A stretch of DNA of 64,000 nucleotides, taken from contig FNUU01000004.1 in NCBI GenBank assembly GCA_900108205.1, forward strand, positions 1-64,000, in the 5' to 3' direction. Each line of letters opens with the position of its first letter. The stretch's first letter is position 1. This document shows, one piece after another, positions 52,711 through 61,830 of the stretch. The notes beneath the pieces were generated by a model. It was not told where the DNA came from, ran no database searches, and was given only the letters and a program-made list of their open reading frames with translations. The DNA is from Eubacterium ruminantium (GTDB lineage: Bacteria; Bacillota; Clostridia; Lachnospirales; Lachnospiraceae). Made by a program: the position numbers and the translations under genes.

Positions 52711-54066
52711 CTACTCCTCCTTTCGGAAGGAAAACTGCTTAAACACAGGAATAGCACCATATCTTCCTTCAAGATAGGCTTTGCTTAATTTCTTATCATA
52801 CCTTTCTTTGAATCGATCAAGCGAATAGATTGCACTTGCATTGTTAGCATCTCTTTCTACGAACCATATCTCATCTCTTCTGAAAAGCTCCTGGTCCATA
52901 ATTGTATCTTCATGAGTTGTAAAGAGAAGCTGCATACGTTCTCCCTCGTGAGCCTGCATGAATAATTCAAGGAAATGCTCTGTAAGCTTTGGATGCAAGC
53001 TGCGCTCTAACTCATCCACTACAAACAATGTATCCTCTCTCTTTGTTAAGAGCATATCTATTAAATCAAACAGACGCTTTGTTCCATCTGACTCTTCTGC
53101 AAAGTTAAAATCAAAAATTGATTTACCATGCTTTAATACTAATGTTGTAATCTCCGGTTCTTCATTGCCTTCCATCTTAATATTAAAGAATCCATCCGCA
53201 AGTCTCCAAGACATCTGTATTTTAGGCATATTTGTTGCCTGCATCTGTTTCTTTAAGGATGCAAATATTCCAGAGAGCACTTCTACAGGAATCATCTTGC
53301 TGAGCTCATCCATAGAAATAACACGTGTACTAATCTGGCTTACACCTGTATCAAATGTCTGTATCAACTGGCTAATCTTCTCCAATGACTCCTGATTATA
53401 ATACGCATCAGTATTAGAGATACCCATATTAGGATTCAATATAATAATATTGTTGTTCAGCCAGTTAAATACATCTCTAAAGAATATTAACTTTGATGTT
53501 TCTTCGTACTTCTTACCTCTATTCATTTCAGACAAAAACAACTGACCTTCATGGCCGGCAAAGTCCTCGGCGTATACAGAAAAACGGTTTTCTTCCGCTT
53601 TTGTCAGCTTTACCTTCTCGCCTAATGTTGGAGTATTCACGCCTTCTCTTATGAATAGATTATTAGCTGAACCATCCTGCAATAATTCATATAGCCATTC
53701 TTCTGTGATTCTTCTCTCACTTAATACTGCGGAAAAGCCATATGCATAAAATTTATCTCCCACTGTGAACTGCAACTCAAATACACTTTCTCTGCTCTTG
53801 TTCTCCATAGAATTACGACAGAAGTCATTTACAGAATTTACTGGAAGTCCATCATTAATAGTTGCTTTAATAAAATCAAAAACTCTAAATAGATTAGACT
53901 TACCAGAAGCATTCGCTCCATATACAACAGCATTCTTCAATAAATTGATCTGCTTAATCTTTATTTTATGATCCTTGTTCCCCTGCATCTTGCTAGAGGA
54001 CACCATAGAAAGTTCTTCACGCTTATCAAATGATTTAAAGTTCTCCACCGATACTTTTACTAACAT
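52711..54066 (-). CDS. rloA-like: AAA+ (AAA_15/AAA_21-type) ATPase, RloA/AbiLi-like
   Basis: A 451-residue OLD/SMC-like ATPase. N-terminal VKVSVENFKSFDKREELSMV, Walker A VVYGANASGKSNLFRVFDFI near residue 50, and in the C-terminal half SDGTKRLFDLIDMLLTKRED (ABC-like signature) with Walker B LFVVDELERSLHPKLTEHFL followed by LLFTTHEDTIMDQELFRRDE. The start at 54066 has AGGAGG eight bases upstream; an earlier GTG is not used. It is first in the operon with RloB and has its own promoter at 54097-54125. Composition is AT-richer than the flanking housekeeping genes, which fits a transferred defence cassette. Confidence 0.87.
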   Translation of the reverse strand: MLVKVSVENFKSFDKREELSMVSSSKMQGNKDHKIKIKQINLLKNAVVYGANASGKSNLFRVFDFIKATINDGLPVNSVNDFCRNSMENKSRESVFELQFTVGDKFYAYGFSAVLSERRITEEWLYELLQDGSANNLFIREGVNTPTLGEKVKLTKAEENRFSVYAEDFAGHEGQLFLSEMNRGKKYEETSKLIFFRDVFNWLNNNIIILNPNMGISNTDAYYNQESLEKISQLIQTFDTGVSQISTRVISMDELSKMIPVEVLSGIFASLKKQMQATNMPKIQMSWRLADGFFNIKMEGNEEPEITTLVLKHGKSIFDFNFAEESDGTKRLFDLIDMLLTKREDTLFVVDELERSLHPKLTEHFLELFMQAHEGERMQLLFTTHEDTIMDQELFRRDEIWFVERDANNASAIYSLDRFKERYDKKLSKAYLEGRYGAIPVFKQFSFRKEE

Positions 54067-54096
54067 GGCGCACACCTCCTAATAATAACTGAATTC

Positions 54097-54125
54097 ATTA
54101 TATTATAATTATATGCAGTTTTCAA
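54097..54125 (-). promoter_or_regulatory. Promoter of the AbiL-like operon
   Basis: Minus-strand TTGAAA (54120-54125) and TATAAT (54097-54102), 17 bases apart. The region holds several overlapping TATAAT copies, so the exact -10 box is uncertain. The ribosome binding site follows within 30 bases. Confidence 0.6.
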
Positions 54126-54135
54126 TATTTATTTC

Positions 54136-54164
54136 TTTATTTAGAGATTTTTTCTCTAAATAAA
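54136..54164. promoter_or_regulatory. Palindrome upstream of the AbiL-like promoter
   Basis: A 12-bp perfect inverted repeat TTTATTTAGAGA/TCTCTAAATAAA (54136-54147, 54153-54164) with a five-T loop sits just upstream of the -35 box. It could be an operator for a regulator not encoded here, or a terminator-like stem. Nothing else clear lies between 54165 and 54295. Confidence 0.4.
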
Positions 54165-54295
54165 CATATCGAATCGTCAAAATGTATACTTTTCATAGAA
54201 ATTCATCCCTTTTTCATACTAACTCGACCATACTACCTTTGACCATTTAAACCTATTTCGGCACTTTCCACCTTTGCCGAATTTCGTTTAATTTA

Positions 54296-54331
54296 TCAGT
54301 CACCTCATCGGTCACCCTATCAGTCACCCCA
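54296..54331. repeat. Three 12-bp tandem repeats
   Basis: TCAGTCACCTCA, TCGGTCACCCTA, TCAGTCACCCCA at 54296, 54308 and 54320. The unit length is the same as the array at 18591-18686 but the sequence is different. No convincing ORF covers them. Confidence 0.75.
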
Positions 54332-54636
54332 CCATAAAGTGAATTTTAATTTTTTAATACAACATTTTCGCTGTTAACAGCACTTTCACCATTCTGCCTA
54401 TGTGCCTTAGTAGTCGAAACCGTAGTATTTGCAAGGCTTCCCGCCATATTATGCCGTACTATGCCCCAGTTTACAAAGGTATGATTTATAGTAAAACTGG
54501 AGTGCCGTGGCAGACGAACAGTACTTTTATCATCTATAATTCTCCTATTTTCCTAGCTTTTACTACATTCTTTTTTCATATATGTGGCATATCATACGCA
54601 CATCATACGCATATCATTCCCACCAAAAGGTATAAA

Positions 54637-54678
54637 ATGAGGTATAAAACGAAACGCTTTATACCTCATTGTTTTTTA
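54637..54678 (+). terminator. Plus-strand terminator without an assigned gene
   Basis: A 12-bp perfect stem ATGAGGTATAAA/TTTATACCTCAT (54637-54648, 54658-54669) with a nine-base loop is followed by TGTTTTTTAG: a standard intrinsic terminator for plus-strand transcription. Upstream plus-strand sequence (54332-54636) has no recognisable gene: the frame at 54400-54729 is open but has no ribosome binding site or recognisable protein features and runs through this terminator. A small RNA ending here is possible. Confidence 0.6.
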
Positions 54679-54861
54679 GTTTATTTATCGTATTTACACA
54701 ACAAGCCCTTCAATTCTTTTAAGAAATGACCATAGGAAAAGGCGGATCCATTATTTATACCTGCGCTTCAATGATCGACGATACGAGGATGCTATATCAG
54801 CTAAGGTATGAGATCGGCTCGCATAAATGGATATTCATGAAAAAGTTGAGCTGAAGATACC

Positions 54862-57792
54862 CTATAGATTTAAAAGTTCATTTACGCTGACAGAGTGATC
54901 GACAATGTTTATAAGTTCACTGCAGGCTCTGCAGAACAGGTCGGCAAAAGCCTCTGCCGTGCTTCTTTCATAGACGCCGGCATCGTATCTTACCATAACA
55001 GCAAACTCGTCTCTGCTGTCAAGGATCTCGAGATTCATTTTATTGTTACAGGCCGTTTGTTCTGACGGCAGTTCATATACAGCACTTACTATATCGTCTG
55101 ATTCACCATAATCCCAAATATCACCCTGGAATATCAGACACAGCAGATCCTCACCATAATAAGACCCTGTTTCTTCCCAGTATGATACCCTGCCATGTGC
55201 GATACCGTCCCTGATCTGAGCTGAGACTTCATTTAGAAATCTCTCAACGGACAATCCTTCTTCAAGAGCAAAAGTCACGGGCAAATCTTTTATGAAACAG
55301 CCGACCGAATCCATCCTTCTTATGTCGGACCTTCCGTTCCAGGTCCACGTAAAGGCCACATTTCCGTTATCACGGTCTGAAGCTAGAGCCAATGCCGCTG
55401 CAGCTATATATAACCCGTTCTTTCCAAGCCCGTACATATCACTTATCTTCTTTACATCATCTCTTTTGAAAGGGAAATCCAGAACAGATTCGGCATCCAC
55501 ATTTTCCCGGTTGTTATGATCGGGGGTTGGAAGAGTGATACAACCTGTCCTGTCATAGCGCCTTTTGAAATAGTCCATCTCCTCCTTAAAAGTATCTGAG
55601 CTCCTGAACTTTTCTTCTTCAACGCAGATGGCTATATACTCATCCCTTTCAGCCGGTTCATCTCCGTATATTTTACCAATATCCTCCAGAAGCTTATGAT
55701 AGGATTCTCCGTCACATACCGCATGACAGATATCAAGCAGTCCTTCCTTTGATCCCTGCGTTTCTATCAGCCTGCAGCGAAACATCGGTGTGTTATCAAA
55801 ACGAAACGGCTTTACAAAATCTTTCGCCACGAGCTCAAGTTCTTCCGCACTCATCTTTTCCGGAATGATCTTCGGGCGAATATCTTTATCAAACCTCTGC
55901 AAAAAGCCTTCTTCTGTCTCTTCTATCGTACTGCATAGCGAAGGGTGCAGAATGATCGCTTTTTTGACAGCATCCGCCATCCGGTCAAGGTCGACCGATG
56001 GATCAAAACGGAATCTTATCGGAAGGTTTAATACTGTCGTGTCCGGATTCTGAGACTGAACACGCAGCAGATAGTTCTGAGAGGCGTTAACCTGTACAAA
56101 CGTAACCTCTGGATCAGATATGGTTTCATCCTTAAGACCTGTGGTTTTGAGCAGCTTCTCTATTCCCTTTGCTGTTTTTCCTTCATATATGTTCTGAACA
56201 CACAATCCCTTGAGTTGGCATTTCATGATCACCATCATGGCCGTGACCGAATCTCCGCCAAGCTCAAAGAAATCATCATTTATACCTACTTTCCTTGTGC
56301 ATTCAAGAACTGTCTCAAATGCTTCACATAAGGTTCTTTGTATATCGGTCCCGGGCTCTTCATATGTATCCGATATACCATCCGCATCCGGCTCCGGAAG
56401 TCTCAGTTTATCAACCTTGCCGTTTGGATTAAGAGGTATCCCGGAAATCCTTACAAAGTGCCGTGGCATCATGTAGCCGGGAAGATATTTCTTAAGTATT
56501 TTGCAGGCATTATCCGGAGAAAGTTCACACTCGGCCTTATAGTATGCGCAGAGAAAAGGTGTACCGTTACTTCCTTCAAATGCCTTTACAGCACAAAACT
56601 CTATGGAAAAAGCCTTCTTAACGGCACTCTCCACTTCCGCTAATTCCACACGGTTTCCGTTTATCTTGACCATTTCATCGACACGGCCCAGAATGGTATA
56701 TCTGCCCTCTTCATTAAGCGAAGCATAGTCTGAAGTCCTAAAAAAACGCCTGCCATTGATCATAACAAACGCTCTTTCATTCTCTTCCGGAAGCTTATGA
56801 TATCCGCGAAAGAACGGAAGATATACGCACAGTTCTCCTTCCTCTGCCTCCTTGCCGTTTTCATCAAGGAGCACAATTTCACTGCCCCTTGTGGGATATC
56901 CTATGGGAGTATTATCGTATGCCCTGTCAATCTTAAAGTGGCATGTCGGGTATCCGAACTCACTCGGGCCGTAAATATTTATCACATCAAACCCTGTACT
57001 TTCAATACCTGATACGATCTCTCCTCCTGTGTATCCGACACGCATCGATCCTATGTCAAGCTGCTGCAGCACCTTTAAAAAGGTCGGAGTCATAAATGTC
57101 GAGTCGATCATATGTTTATCCAAATATGCTCCGAGCCTTACAGGATCCTTTGTTGTCTCCCACGAAGGAACATGAAGCGTACATCCAAACCCGAGAATTC
57201 CCACGGTCATATATACCCCGCCCACGAAGGATTCCGGGATGACATTGGCAAACCGCAAGGGATCTTCTCTTTTTCCGTCAGGATAAACATATTCATACAG
57301 GAAGCCCTTGCCCAGTCCTTCCCACATACTTTCATATACACCGTACTCCTGTGCTGCACCCTTAGGTGTTCCGCTGCTTCCGGATGTATAAATATAAAAG
57401 GCAAGGTCATGTGGATCAGCCTCTCTAAAATCCGGGCACTCCGAAAGCTCCATAGCCTCTTCCCATTCCTTGCCGCTCATTACCAGGACACATCTACAGT
57501 CATCTATCACAAAGTCTATGCGCTCCTTCCCCATCAGGTCTTCAAGCGCTACCCACGCCGCCCCGGCCATCATGATCCCGATGCGGGTGGCGATATATTC
57601 CATTCCCTTGGGATAATATATCCCGACCGTATCCTCTTTGCCGATACCTCTGTCCTGAAGATAGCGGTTGACTCTCATTGCACAGTCAAAAAGTTCCCTG
57701 TATGATGTGCTTCGCATTCCGTCACGGTCCACTACTGCTATGCGTTCCGGATGCTCCTTGGCCGTTCTTTTCAGCCTGTCAATAAATTCCAT
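54862..57792 (-). CDS. Compact non-ribosomal peptide synthetase, A-T-C modules
   Basis: A 976-residue protein with three domains. Adenylation (about 1-470): FYIYTSGSSGTPKGAA (A3), INIYGPSEFGYPTCHF (A5), FRTSDYASLNEEGRYTILG and RVDEMVKINGNRVELAEVE (A7/A8), PLNPNGKVDKLRLP with catalytic Lys459 (A10). Thiolation (about 480-550): DDFFELGGDSVTAMM, phosphopantetheine Ser515. Condensation (about 565-976): ICHAVCDGESYHKLLEDI, in which the catalytic second His of HHxxxDG is kept (His690) and the first is Cys. The order is unusual: one carrier followed by a terminal C domain and no thioesterase. It should activate one acid and condense it with a free acceptor or an acyl group from another carrier. Gene order places it last, 25 bases after a MATE exporter. 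No phosphopantetheinyl transferase gene is in the window. Confidence 0.9.
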   Translation of the reverse strand: MEFIDRLKRTAKEHPERIAVVDRDGMRSTSYRELFDCAMRVNRYLQDRGIGKEDTVGIYYPKGMEYIATRIGIMMAGAAWVALEDLMGKERIDFVIDDCRCVLVMSGKEWEEAMELSECPDFREADPHDLAFYIYTSGSSGTPKGAAQEYGVYESMWEGLGKGFLYEYVYPDGKREDPLRFANVIPESFVGGVYMTVGILGFGCTLHVPSWETTKDPVRLGAYLDKHMIDSTFMTPTFLKVLQQLDIGSMRVGYTGGEIVSGIESTGFDVINIYGPSEFGYPTCHFKIDRAYDNTPIGYPTRGSEIVLLDENGKEAEEGELCVYLPFFRGYHKLPEENERAFVMINGRRFFRTSDYASLNEEGRYTILGRVDEMVKINGNRVELAEVESAVKKAFSIEFCAVKAFEGSNGTPFLCAYYKAECELSPDNACKILKKYLPGYMMPRHFVRISGIPLNPNGKVDKLRLPEPDADGISDTYEEPGTDIQRTLCEAFETVLECTRKVGINDDFFELGGDSVTAMMVIMKCQLKGLCVQNIYEGKTAKGIEKLLKTTGLKDETISDPEVTFVQVNASQNYLLRVQSQNPDTTVLNLPIRFRFDPSVDLDRMADAVKKAIILHPSLCSTIEETEEGFLQRFDKDIRPKIIPEKMSAEELELVAKDFVKPFRFDNTPMFRCRLIETQGSKEGLLDICHAVCDGESYHKLLEDIGKIYGDEPAERDEYIAICVEEEKFRSSDTFKEEMDYFKRRYDRTGCITLPTPDHNNRENVDAESVLDFPFKRDDVKKISDMYGLGKNGLYIAAAALALASDRDNGNVAFTWTWNGRSDIRRMDSVGCFIKDLPVTFALEEGLSVERFLNEVSAQIRDGIAHGRVSYWEETGSYYGEDLLCLIFQGDIWDYGESDDIVSAVYELPSEQTACNNKMNLEILDSRDEFAVMVRYDAGVYERSTAEAFADLFCRACSELINIVDHSVSVNELLNL

Positions 57793-57817
57793 GATTACCT
57801 GTGATCTCCCTATTACA

Positions 57818-59533
57818 TCATTTTATCTCAAATGCATTACGGTTAAAACTTAACGATACTAGATTTACCCTGTTACGGGTAAGCTTTTCGGTAAGGCTTA
57901 ATAAAACAAATGATCTGAAGGATCCGACCTGAAGGTCAGGATCCGTAAGATCATAGTATACTCCGTTATCCTTGGTTATGATATGTACCCTTTTTCCTGA
58001 TTCAACGATACATTCCGCAAGAACGGTCTTTCCCGGATTAAGATCATATACGAGCATAAACAGTTCTTCGAAAAGAATCATGACCCTGTTTACGGTACGG
58101 CTGTTTCGCCCGCTATCCTTAAGTGCCTCGCCTATCTGATCCCTTGTCTCGGTTATCAGATCGGGCCGGACCTCAAACTCATACATCCAAATATGACGCT
58201 CTTTCTCCATTGGTGGAATGAACAGGGCATAACTGTCCTTATCATACCTTAGACAGATATAAAGGTATGACAGGAGATAACCCAGTGCCGGAGCGATCAT
58301 CAGCCCCGCAAACATCCCGTATATGCCCCAGAGCTTCCCGCCTATAACAGCAAGCGGGATTGCAGTGACCAGATCCCTCAATGCACATATAAGAACCCCC
58401 AATGGGATCTTGTCTATTAGGATATAATAGGAGGAGTCAAGATACATCCTGCTTGTAAAGATCAGCGTAAGAGACATCATGCGCAGTCCCCACACGGCAA
58501 TATGAGCCGTTTGCGGATCCTCTATTCCAAGAAATCGGATGATAACGGGCGCGCCCGCTATTATGGCAGCCGTAACTATAACACTCTCGATCTCGGCCGT
58601 CTTCCGTGCAAGCTTCCATACCTCTCTTACTCCCTGATATGTTCGCTCTCCAAGATAAACGCTTATGATCGGAGTAAGCGCCGCCCCTACCCCGTCAAAC
58701 ACAAACTGCGCTTCTTTGGTGAAAGCGATAATAGAAACCATTATCAGCATGTCACTGCCAAAAGTCCTTGCAACATATCGGTTCAGAACCGCCAAAAACA
58801 TCATCAGGAATAAAAATGTACTAGAATCCACAATACTGTATCTGAGTATGATCCTAAGCTTAGTGACTGAAAAGTAGAGATTGAGATGAAGTGAATTTCC
58901 CTTCTTCGTAAAGTGAAGAAAGGATACCGCCAACGCTATGGCAAGACTTAAGAATGAGGCAAGGCCCAGACCACCCGCCCCCATCACTCCGGCAAGCAGG
59001 ATCGAAAGAATGATATTACCAACAGCTGATATCACATTTGCCAGTGTGCTCAGAAACTCATCCCCGTCAGCAAAGACCATGCCGGTAAGGAGTGCTTCAA
59101 ACGGTGTAATCATAACAACATATTTTATCCAGAACAGATAATCCCTTGCCGGTGACAGACTTGCACCCGCAGCCCCGATAAGATCAAAATACAGATTTTC
59201 ACCAAAGGTCAGCAATGCAAAAAGCACAGCACCTGTAACAGTCGCTCCGAGAATCCCCATGCCAAACGTACAGTCAGCTTCTTCTCTGTCAAAAGCACCT
59301 ATTTCCTTCGAATAGAGAATGGGAGCACCCAGCGAAAACAGAAGTGCAAAAAAGATTGCAAACGAATAAACCGGCAGGACCTGATTGACACCTATCACAG
59401 CATTCTCTCCCAGCCTGATGCCTGCAATAAATGAATCTGACATGACTACAAAAGCCTGTATAAATGATGTTAATATTCCGCCTGCCAGCATGGAATAAAA
59501 TTTCGACGAGATCAAAGTTTTTTTGGAAAACAT
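57818..59533 (-). CDS. MATE exporter fused to a C-terminal HATPase-like domain
   Basis: A 571-residue protein. Residues about 1-440 carry 12 hydrophobic helices of the MATE family (FIQAFVVMSDSFIAGIRLGE, VNQVLPVYSFAIFFALLFSL, DAYALFIPP at the end of the transporter). Residues about 445-571 resemble the GHKL/anti-sigma RsbW-type ATP-binding domain (NSRTVNRVMILFEELFMLVY, HIITKDNGVYYDLTDPDL, FVLLSLTEKLTRNRVNLVSL). The helix carrying the usual Asn reads EELFMLV, so the domain is degenerate and may sense rather than hydrolyse nucleotide. The ATG at 59533 is preferred, though its GGGGG site is 12 bases away. It lies between tetR and the NRPS gene and is likely the exporter of that product. Confidence 0.88.
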   Translation of the reverse strand: MFSKKTLISSKFYSMLAGGILTSFIQAFVVMSDSFIAGIRLGENAVIGVNQVLPVYSFAIFFALLFSLGAPILYSKEIGAFDREEADCTFGMGILGATVTGAVLFALLTFGENLYFDLIGAAGASLSPARDYLFWIKYVVMITPFEALLTGMVFADGDEFLSTLANVISAVGNIILSILLAGVMGAGGLGLASFLSLAIALAVSFLHFTKKGNSLHLNLYFSVTKLRIILRYSIVDSSTFLFLMMFLAVLNRYVARTFGSDMLIMVSIIAFTKEAQFVFDGVGAALTPIISVYLGERTYQGVREVWKLARKTAEIESVIVTAAIIAGAPVIIRFLGIEDPQTAHIAVWGLRMMSLTLIFTSRMYLDSSYYILIDKIPLGVLICALRDLVTAIPLAVIGGKLWGIYGMFAGLMIAPALGYLLSYLYICLRYDKDSYALFIPPMEKERHIWMYEFEVRPDLITETRDQIGEALKDSGRNSRTVNRVMILFEELFMLVYDLNPGKTVLAECIVESGKRVHIITKDNGVYYDLTDPDLQVGSFRSFVLLSLTEKLTRNRVNLVSLSFNRNAFEIK

Positions 59534-59592
59534 AATAAAATGGTACCCCCGAAAAATATGTTTGTCATCTAGAAAGTGCGCCACGCGCTGAT

Positions 59593-60162
59593 TTATCTAA
59601 GAATACCAACTATCCACGCCGGATCCGGAGCCTTCATATCTTTGTCCATTGCCATTTCCTCCATGATTCCCTGTACACACGCCCAGAAACAGTGTGACAT
59701 CAGCTTTGCATCACCCTTATGAAAGGCGCCTGTCTCCTGGCCTTTTCTTATCAATCCGGCTGTAGCATCTATCGTATCTACCGACTGTGCAATTTTTCTC
59801 GCCTCCTCCGGCATTCCGGTCCTTCTCGCCTGTCCCATGAGGACGAACATATTGAACACCCATGGCTGCTCCTTCGCATAAGAAAAGAGTTGTTCCAGAA
59901 ACTTCTCCAGATAGATATCCGGCGGAATGTCAGCCATACCATTCTCGCTTGCAGACCTGGTTCCCGAAGCCCCCATCTTCACAAGCTCAAGCAGGAGTTC
60001 CTCCTTGGACTTGAAATAATGAAACATAAGTCCCGTGCTCATAGGAACAGCCAACGCTATATCTGTAATCTTTGTATCGTAATACCCGCGCTCCACAAAT
60101 AAAGTAAGAGCCGTCATAAGTATCTTCTCTCTTCTTTCTTCTTTCTGTTCTTTTCTCGTCAT
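59593..60162 (-). CDS. TetR/AcrR family regulator
   Basis: A 189-residue repressor. Helix-turn-helix at about 12-55: REKILMTALTLFVERGYYDT, KITDIALAVPMSTGLMFHYF, KSKEELLLELVKMG. The C-terminal domain (FSYAKEQPWVFNMFVLMGQA, HCFWACVQGIMEEMAMDKDM) is the ligand and dimer part. GAGAGG lies before the ATG. The gene lies 84 bases after the FAD oxidoreductase on the same strand with no terminator between, so it is in the operon. An 18-bp inverted repeat around the operon promoter at 61781-61848 is its probable target. Confidence 0.93.
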   Translation of the reverse strand: MTRKEQKEERREKILMTALTLFVERGYYDTKITDIALAVPMSTGLMFHYFKSKEELLLELVKMGASGTRSASENGMADIPPDIYLEKFLEQLFSYAKEQPWVFNMFVLMGQARRTGMPEEARKIAQSVDTIDATAGLIRKGQETGAFHKGDAKLMSHCFWACVQGIMEEMAMDKDMKAPDPAWIVGILR

Positions 60163-60246
60163 TTCTACCTCTCATTTTTTCATATCCGAATTATAAATGT
60201 CTTGATTCTTTACCGGATTTTCCTTATTGTCCCCACAACTATCCGG

Positions 60247-61746
60247 TTAAATATCGATACTGCGTTTCTGACTCTTAAGGATTCTCTGGATTGCAAACTT
60301 TCCACTTGCCGCTGCAACCGGAAGTCCCCCCGGTGAGCTTGTCCACTGACCGGCAAGATACAGGTTATCTATTCCCTTAAGTCTGCCCTTCAGCTTAAGC
60401 TGCTTAGCGTCAGGTGTAGTAGTAAAGCTCATATAGCTTCCGTGATATGCATTACAATATCTCTCATAAGTAAGTGGTGTCCAGCAGTCAAGGAACTGCA
60501 TATCACCAATGAGTTCAGGGAATGCTGACACAATTCTCTTCTCAACTTCCTTAACGAGAACATCCTTAAGCTCTCTATACTCAACTTCACTTAAGCTCTT
60601 CCAAACCTCAAAATCCTCATCTGTCTGAGAAATACAAGTCTGGATAACCTGTTTACCATCCTTTACGAAAATCGGATCATAGCCATATGCCTTAACATAC
60701 ATTCTGCTAAAAGTACGGTTTCCGATCTTGATAGGATCAATATCAATAAATACCGTCTCTCCCCTATCATAATTTTTACTTACCGCAAATGCAACCTGAA
60801 ATCCGCTTATTGTAGGATACTTTTTAGGCGCATCATATGCAGCCTTAACTTTCTTTGGCATATATTCAGTAGAAAGAAGCTTATTGAAGAGAACATATGA
60901 ATCAACTGTAGGGATAATATAATCTCCATTAACCGTCTTACCATCATCAAGCGTGATTCCTGTACAAGTCTTCTTATCTAAATTGATTTTCTTAATACCG
61001 GAATTATAATATATCTTTCCTCCTAATTCCTTAAATCTTTTCTCCATACGAAGTGACATCTGAAGTGAAGCGCCCATAGGGATCTTTCCGTTACCATCTA
61101 CCATTGTCGCGTATGAAACCAGGAATGCATATGCGCAGTACTCCTTAGGCAGATAATCGCACATGAGCTTTTGAAGTACAGGTGACTTAAATCTCTTGCT
61201 GTAATCTTCAAGAGAGATCTTTCCAAACTCCTTCATGACCTTAGGGAAATCAGCCATGCTCTTACCCATGTTGATGTAATCCTTTATTCCCCACATTTCC
61301 ATAGGCTTATTAGCCGGGAAGAGGCACTGTTTTGAATACTCAACGTGCTTGATAAACTTCTTGATTTCAGCCTCGTCCTCCGGAGAGATTGCTATAAGCT
61401 CTTTCTCTGTACGCTTAAGATCATTCCAGAGTGTTGCTGTCTGACCATTACTGATTGTTGAATAGAAAGCATTGATTTCAGCATACTCTGTATCATCAGA
61501 GAGCGCTCCGACCTTCTTCCATACTTCGTACATCTCTGTATCTTTTCTTGTACCTGTGAGCCAGTGGATGCAGTTATCAATATGATATCCCTTTCTGTTC
61601 CAGCCGATGCACTCTCCACCTGGGATAGCATTCTTTTCATATATCTCAGCATCGAAACCCGCAAGAAGTGCATATACACCTGCAGAAAGTCCTGCGATTC
61701 CTCCTCCGATGATGATTACTTTTTCCTTTGAATTTGCGTTAGCCAT
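60247..61746 (-). CDS. Phytoene desaturase-like NAD(P)/FAD oxidoreductase
   Basis: A 499-residue FAD enzyme of the phytoene desaturase/CrtI-like flavin group. Rossmann FAD loop KVIIIGGGIAGLSAGVYALL, then FDAEIYEKNAIPGGECIGWN, a long substrate domain (SVDSYVLFNKLLSTEYMPKK type), and the C-terminal FAD motif NLYLAGQWTSSPGGLPVAAA. No carotenoid pathway genes are nearby. Family members desaturate or reduce polyenes, retinol-like and other hydrophobic substrates; here the substrate is unknown. It is the first gene of the operon with the TetR regulator, MATE exporter and NRPS, so it may oxidise or reduce the same product. Confidence 0.85.
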   Translation of the reverse strand: MANANSKEKVIIIGGGIAGLSAGVYALLAGFDAEIYEKNAIPGGECIGWNRKGYHIDNCIHWLTGTRKDTEMYEVWKKVGALSDDTEYAEINAFYSTISNGQTATLWNDLKRTEKELIAISPEDEAEIKKFIKHVEYSKQCLFPANKPMEMWGIKDYINMGKSMADFPKVMKEFGKISLEDYSKRFKSPVLQKLMCDYLPKEYCAYAFLVSYATMVDGNGKIPMGASLQMSLRMEKRFKELGGKIYYNSGIKKINLDKKTCTGITLDDGKTVNGDYIIPTVDSYVLFNKLLSTEYMPKKVKAAYDAPKKYPTISGFQVAFAVSKNYDRGETVFIDIDPIKIGNRTFSRMYVKAYGYDPIFVKDGKQVIQTCISQTDEDFEVWKSLSEVEYRELKDVLVKEVEKRIVSAFPELIGDMQFLDCWTPLTYERYCNAYHGSYMSFTTTPDAKQLKLKGRLKGIDNLYLAGQWTSSPGGLPVAAASGKFAIQRILKSQKRSIDI

Positions 61747-61780
61747 TTTTATAATATCCTTTCATGTTGATTTTGTTTTC

Positions 61781-61798
61781 ATTGAATGTATATTCAAT
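61781..61798. promoter_or_regulatory. Operator copy 1 (18-bp inverted repeat)
   Basis: ATTGAATGTATATTCAAT, a near-perfect palindrome of consensus ATTGAATnTAnATTCAAT. It overlaps the -10 box of the FAD oxidoreductase promoter, so binding would block transcription. TetR-family operators typically are palindromes of about this length. Confidence 0.8.
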
Positions 61799-61824
61799 AT
61801 AACACCACAAAAATAAAATGTCAA
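61796..61824 (-). promoter_or_regulatory. Promoter of the FAD oxidoreductase-TetR-MATE-NRPS operon
   Basis: Minus-strand TTGACA (61819-61824) and TATATT (61796-61801), 17 bases apart: the strongest-looking promoter of the window. It lies 50 bases before the first gene and is flanked on both sides by copies of the 18-bp inverted repeat. Confidence 0.85.
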
Positions 61825-61830
61825 CACTTT

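Noticed and set aside
54400..54729. Plus-strand 109-codon ORF in the spacer
   Set aside because: No ribosome binding site, no known motif, unusual composition and it runs through an intrinsic terminator; treated as part of a possible RNA region.
54726..54854. Plus-strand 42-residue ORF beginning inside the previous frame's stop codon
   Set aside because: ATGA overlap is suggestive, but there is no ribosome binding site and no known relative; too short to support.
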